Origin: Grifola frondosa
Taxonomy: Eukaryota; Basidiomycota; Agaricomycetes; Polyporales; Grifolaceae
NCBI GenBank assembly: GCA_001683735.1
Contig: LUGG01000009.1
Coordinates: 1,426,001-1,490,000, forward strand
Length of the DNA stretch: 64,000 nucleotides
Reading direction: 5' to 3'
A program made the position numbers and the translations under genes. Shown in pieces: positions 60,958-64,000 of the stretch. The notes under the pieces are model-generated. The model ran no database searches. It had not been told where the DNA came from and saw nothing but the letters and a program-made list of their open reading frames with translations. Position 1 is the first letter of the stretch. Each line of letters begins with the position of its first letter.

Positions 60958-61956
60958 TCACTTCGTTTCCAACATCAACGTGGTGACGAGCCCGTAGTGG
61001 TCGCTCACCCACTGTCCGTGCTCGGTCTTCAACCCAACCCCGATCCTCTGCACGCAATCGACGAGCAGCTCACGACCTGTGTAGAAAACCTTGTCCAACC
61101 TCCCGGGCGGAAATCGAGAAGGTGGCTGGTATCCCCAGGTGTACGACGACTCGTCGTCGGGGACGATCGAATAGTATGCATCGCGAAGACCCGCTGCTAC
61201 ATGGATCGCTCTGTCGCTCGGGCGGATCGCGTTCATATCTCCACCGACGATCCCGCCACGGAGCCCCGGCTCTTTCAGCAGTGCAGAAATTGATAAGAGC
61301 TGCATGGGGCGTGCGGATGTTCCCTGTGGGAGAGACTCCAGGTGGGTGTTGGCGACACGGATGACTTGCCTGCGGCGCGAGCGGGTCGCACGGAGCAGCA
61401 CGTCCACGATCACCGCGCCACGGCCCATGAATGAGTTTTCGAACGTGAGGATGCTGGCTGATACGATATGGAGGTTGCGCGAGACGAGCGTGACGTTGCC
61501 ATACCACGAATGTTGGGGCCACTCGTCTCGGCTCGTGGGCAGCACGATGAAATGGGTGCGTACCCAGTCATCTGAAAGTAAAGTAGCCAGGGAGTCCTCC
61601 ATCATTTCCTGCAGCAGAATGCACCAAGACTCCGGTGAAGAAGCAGATGCGATGCTTTCGAGATACGAAATGATGCTCTGCATCCTCTTTTTTGGAGTCG
61701 GAGAGGCGAAATCAACGTTCCAAGAGATTATGCGAAGCTTCTTAGGAGGGACTTTATCGGATGCATTCAATGACTCGATCCAACGTCGCTTGGTGGATGA
61801 ATAACACTTCGGTTTGAGTGGGTGGAGTAGATCGGATGACATCGTAAGGTTGGTATCCTTTTGGTCAGGAGCTGGTAGTAGTGGAGGTGAAGAGGAAGGA
61901 GGCGATGATAATTGTCCTGATATTTCTGGCGCGGGCGTTTCCTCTGGCGTGCTCAT
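60958..61956 (-). CDS. TDP2-like endonuclease/exonuclease/phosphatase-fold phosphodiesterase
   Basis: A single exon of 332 codons, unusual in this intron-rich window. After a disordered Ser/Pro N-terminus of about 70 residues the fold begins KLRIISWNVDFASP (metal-binding Asn). CILLQEMMEDSL (Glu), VANTHLESLPQGTSARPMQL (His) and GGIVGGDMNAI (Asp and Asn) follow, and it ends WVSDHYGLVTTL (catalytic Asp-His). The WNVD, LQE, HLES, GDMN and SDH set matches tyrosyl-DNA phosphodiesterase 2, which removes topoisomerase II or protein adducts from 5' DNA ends. All catalytic positions are present. Fungal relatives have not, to my knowledge, all been tested, so the substrate is inferred. It is divergent from the WD40 gene. 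Confidence 0.82.
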   Translation of the reverse strand: MSTPEETPAPEISGQLSSPPSSSPPLLPAPDQKDTNLTMSSDLLHPLKPKCYSSTKRRWIESLNASDKVPPKKLRIISWNVDFASPTPKKRMQSIISYLESIASASSPESWCILLQEMMEDSLATLLSDDWVRTHFIVLPTSRDEWPQHSWYGNVTLVSRNLHIVSASILTFENSFMGRGAVIVDVLLRATRSRRRQVIRVANTHLESLPQGTSARPMQLLSISALLKEPGLRGGIVGGDMNAIRPSDRAIHVAAGLRDAYYSIVPDDESSYTWGYQPPSRFPPGRLDKVFYTGRELLVDCVQRIGVGLKTEHGQWVSDHYGLVTTLMLETK

Positions 61957-62542
61957 CGCAATCAGTTCTTCATGAGGTCGGGACCTGACCTGACATAATC
62001 CAATTCAGGTTGTAAAAATCCTCACACCAAATAATATCATGTGCAGCAAACAAACATACCCTAGATTCTATGGACTCATCAGGATAAGACTGTGGGCCCT
62101 GCGCTTAATCTTTATTCGCTATGATTGGACTCCCAACATGCGGACGCACTGAGAACACCTTCGATGCCGCCCTCGTGCGATGAATATTAAACTGCAGCTT
62201 TCTAAGAGAAAGACGCATGAGACGCGGAATATAGGTAAGCCGCTAACGATGCGGGTTTCGCATTAATCTGTGAATTAGACTCACCAGCGGCCTATCTGCG
62301 GGCGCCCAATGCCGGCGCCAACCTGAAAGTAAAAAAGCGCGATCGATTTGGACCGTCGCGATCGAGATATCGACGGCACGTGATAAGGAAATATTGCAGA
62401 ATGGCTTTCGAGTCTCGACATTCAAAGTTTCATAGTAAGCCGTTACTCAGCTGTGTTGCGCAGCCTGTCATCTCCCCTACAAATAGCCATCAGTGGTCTC
62501 TAGGATCATCCAACTATCTACAGCGCCGAAAACGCCTCACAT
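61957..62542. promoter_or_regulatory. Divergent promoter region of the TDP2-like and WD40 genes
   Basis: 586 bases between two divergent starts. CGATCGATTT and GATCGAGAT-type palindromic text occurs near 62,340-62,365. No coding frame. Confidence 0.45.
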
Positions 62543-63979
62543 ATGGCCTCAGAGCACCCCGAGGACGAACAGCTCCAAGAAGAGGAGGACGAGCAGTTCA
62601 TCGACCCAAACGATGTCTTCATCGAGCTCGCCGAAGATGGCGACTTACCTATGGACGAAGATGATGTCGAGGTAGGCGCGGATGGCGAGCCGCAGCTAGA
62701 CGAATCGATCGTGTTCGAGGACAATTCCATGCAGCACTTCCCCAATCACAAGGGTTCCGTTTTCGCGATATCTACACATCCAGTTGCACCCCTCGCTGCA
62801 TCCGGCGGCGAGGATGATCTGGGATATATATGGGATTTCACGACCGGGGAGGAGATCGTGAAGCTCACGGGTCACACCGACAGTGTTACAGCCACTGCTT
62901 TCAGTGCGGACGGCGAGTTGATCGCGACTGGAGGTATGGACGGGAAGGTGCGAGTATGGCGCCGAGTAGGGAAAGAGAATTGGAATACTTGGGAATTTTT
63001 GACTGAGCTATCGGGGCCGGACGAGGTCATGGTGAGTACATCTGCTTCGCGGATAATAGTACATGTCTAAATAAGGCGTGTTTTGATCGAACAGTGGTTA
63101 CGCTGGCACCCGAAGGGTAACGTTCTCCTAGCAGGCTCAAACGATACAACAGTATGGCTTTGGCAACGTAGGCTCCCTCTCTAGTGCTCCTCGCGTCTGT
63201 TGACTGTCTCTCAGTTCCCTCCGGAAACACGATGCAGGTTTTTGCAGGTCATACCGGGCCCGTACAATGCGGCGGTTTCACGCCCGATGGGAAACGCATT
63301 ATTACTGCTGACGCAGACGGCACACTGATTTTCTGGGACCCGCGGTCGCCTACCCCGCTCTTCAAGCTCTCACCCTCTGACGCGCGCTTCGCGCTCGATG
63401 GGATCACTGCGCTGGCCGTCAACCCTGCATCTACGCTCGCTGTGGTTGGCGGCTCGTCCGGTGGCGTCCGCGTTATTAATTTGAGTAAGGGCGAGGTCAT
63501 TAGTGCGCTTGCAGGACATCAAGAAGGGGAAAGCATCGAGGCGGTCGAATTCCTTGAATTTGCCGGTGCGGGAATACCGCCAGGAGCTGCTGTGTCTGCA
63601 TCGGGCGGCGTGGTCGTGACGGGTGGGACGGACGGAAAGGCGTGCATATGGGACTTGAGCACCATGCGGTTGCGCGCGACACTTGAACACGAAGTTTGTT
63701 TGCTTTATTACGATGATGTCTATTGGAAAGCTGACAGCGTCTGTTACGTTTTAGGATGCGGTTACTTCCCTCCATCGGCTTCCACCACCTAAGGGACATT
63801 TACTTGTATCTGCGTCTGCAGACAAGACACTACGCACGTGGGACGCTCGAACTGGTACCCTTGTGCGAGAAAACAAGGGTCACCAGGGGCCAGTACTGGA
63901 CGCTGCACTGGGTCTTGGAGGCGGCGTGGTAGTAAGCGCAGGCGACGACGGTGTTTGCCTAGTATTTCCAACAGAGTGA
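62543..63979 (+). CDS. WD40-repeat protein, Sqt1/AAMP-like
   Basis: ATG 62,543 opens a very acidic N-terminus (DEQLQEEEDEQFIDPNDVF) as in Sqt1/AAMP. WD repeats follow: GSVFAISTHPVAPLAASGG to YIWDF, SVTATAFSADGELIATGG to VRVWR, WLRWHPKGNVLLAGSND to VWLWQ, PVQCGGFTPDGKRIITAD to LIFWD, ITALAVNPASTLAVVGG, VVVTGGTDGKACIWDL, HLLVSASADKTLRTWD and VVVSAGDDGVCLVF. Three introns near 63,030, 63,165 and 63,695. The stop is TGA 63,977-63,979, so the gene is complete. Sqt1 in yeast is the dedicated chaperone of ribosomal protein uL16 (Rpl10); the assignment rests on the acidic start and the number of repeats. Confidence 0.85.
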
Positions 63980-64000
63980 TTCAGACGTGAAATTCCACTG

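Overview
The window reads as nuclear DNA of a filamentous basidiomycete, most likely an Agaricomycete. Most genes are cut by many short introns of about 45-70 bases with GT(A/G)NGT donors. There are F-box families, a QSPC/CxC-type single-pass membrane protein, intron-dense intracellular GH13 and sugar-porter genes, and an Ngaro-type tyrosine-recombinase retrotransposon. No species call is possible from the sequence alone. I saw no rRNA, tRNA or CRISPR array. Exon joins were read by eye from splice signals and conserved motifs, so gene ends are firmer than internal exon borders.

Layout. 1-9.4 kb: the 3' end of a gene, an ABCC multidrug-type transporter (minus) and a divergent C2-domain protein with a proline-rich tail. 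9.8-12.8 kb: a SUN-domain nuclear-envelope protein (minus). 13.2-15.7 kb: two poorly resolved uncharacterised genes. 16-18.7 kb: a decayed tract with two diverged copies of one unit and a broken alpha/beta-hydrolase. 19.6-21.5 kb: proline iminopeptidase (minus). 21.65-27.62 kb: a complete Ngaro-like element with the split direct-repeat order A1-ORFs-B1-A2-B2, encoding gag, RT/RNase H and a tyrosine recombinase. 28.1-29.5 kb: a single-pass membrane protein. 29.7-32.6 kb: two tandem F-box-like paralogues. 33.1-35.4 kb: a coiled-coil protein. 35.8-38.0 kb: an F-box/LRR-like protein whose inverted paralogue lies at 48.3-50.5 kb. 38.3-47.7 kb: a Gly/Met-rich protein, a repeat-plus-coiled-coil protein, an Hsp70-like ATPase and a coiled-coil protein. 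51-53.9 kb: an NTF2-like protein and a short-chain dehydrogenase. 54.6-59.8 kb: a convergent pair of GH13 alpha-amylase and MFS sugar transporter. 61-64 kb: a TDP2-like phosphodiesterase divergent from an Sqt1/AAMP-type WD40 protein.

The most striking object is the Ngaro element. Both of its repeat pairs look identical. Its RT frame is interrupted by a segment with clean intron signals that carries a four-copy tandem repeat. The RT and recombinase frames meet at an overlapping ATG/TAG and continue in the same frame beyond the stop. A second theme is quality. Several otherwise well-conserved genes change frame at short homopolymers, mostly as if one base were missing. This points to consensus errors in the assembly rather than wholesale gene death, and it must be settled before any of these genes is called a pseudogene.
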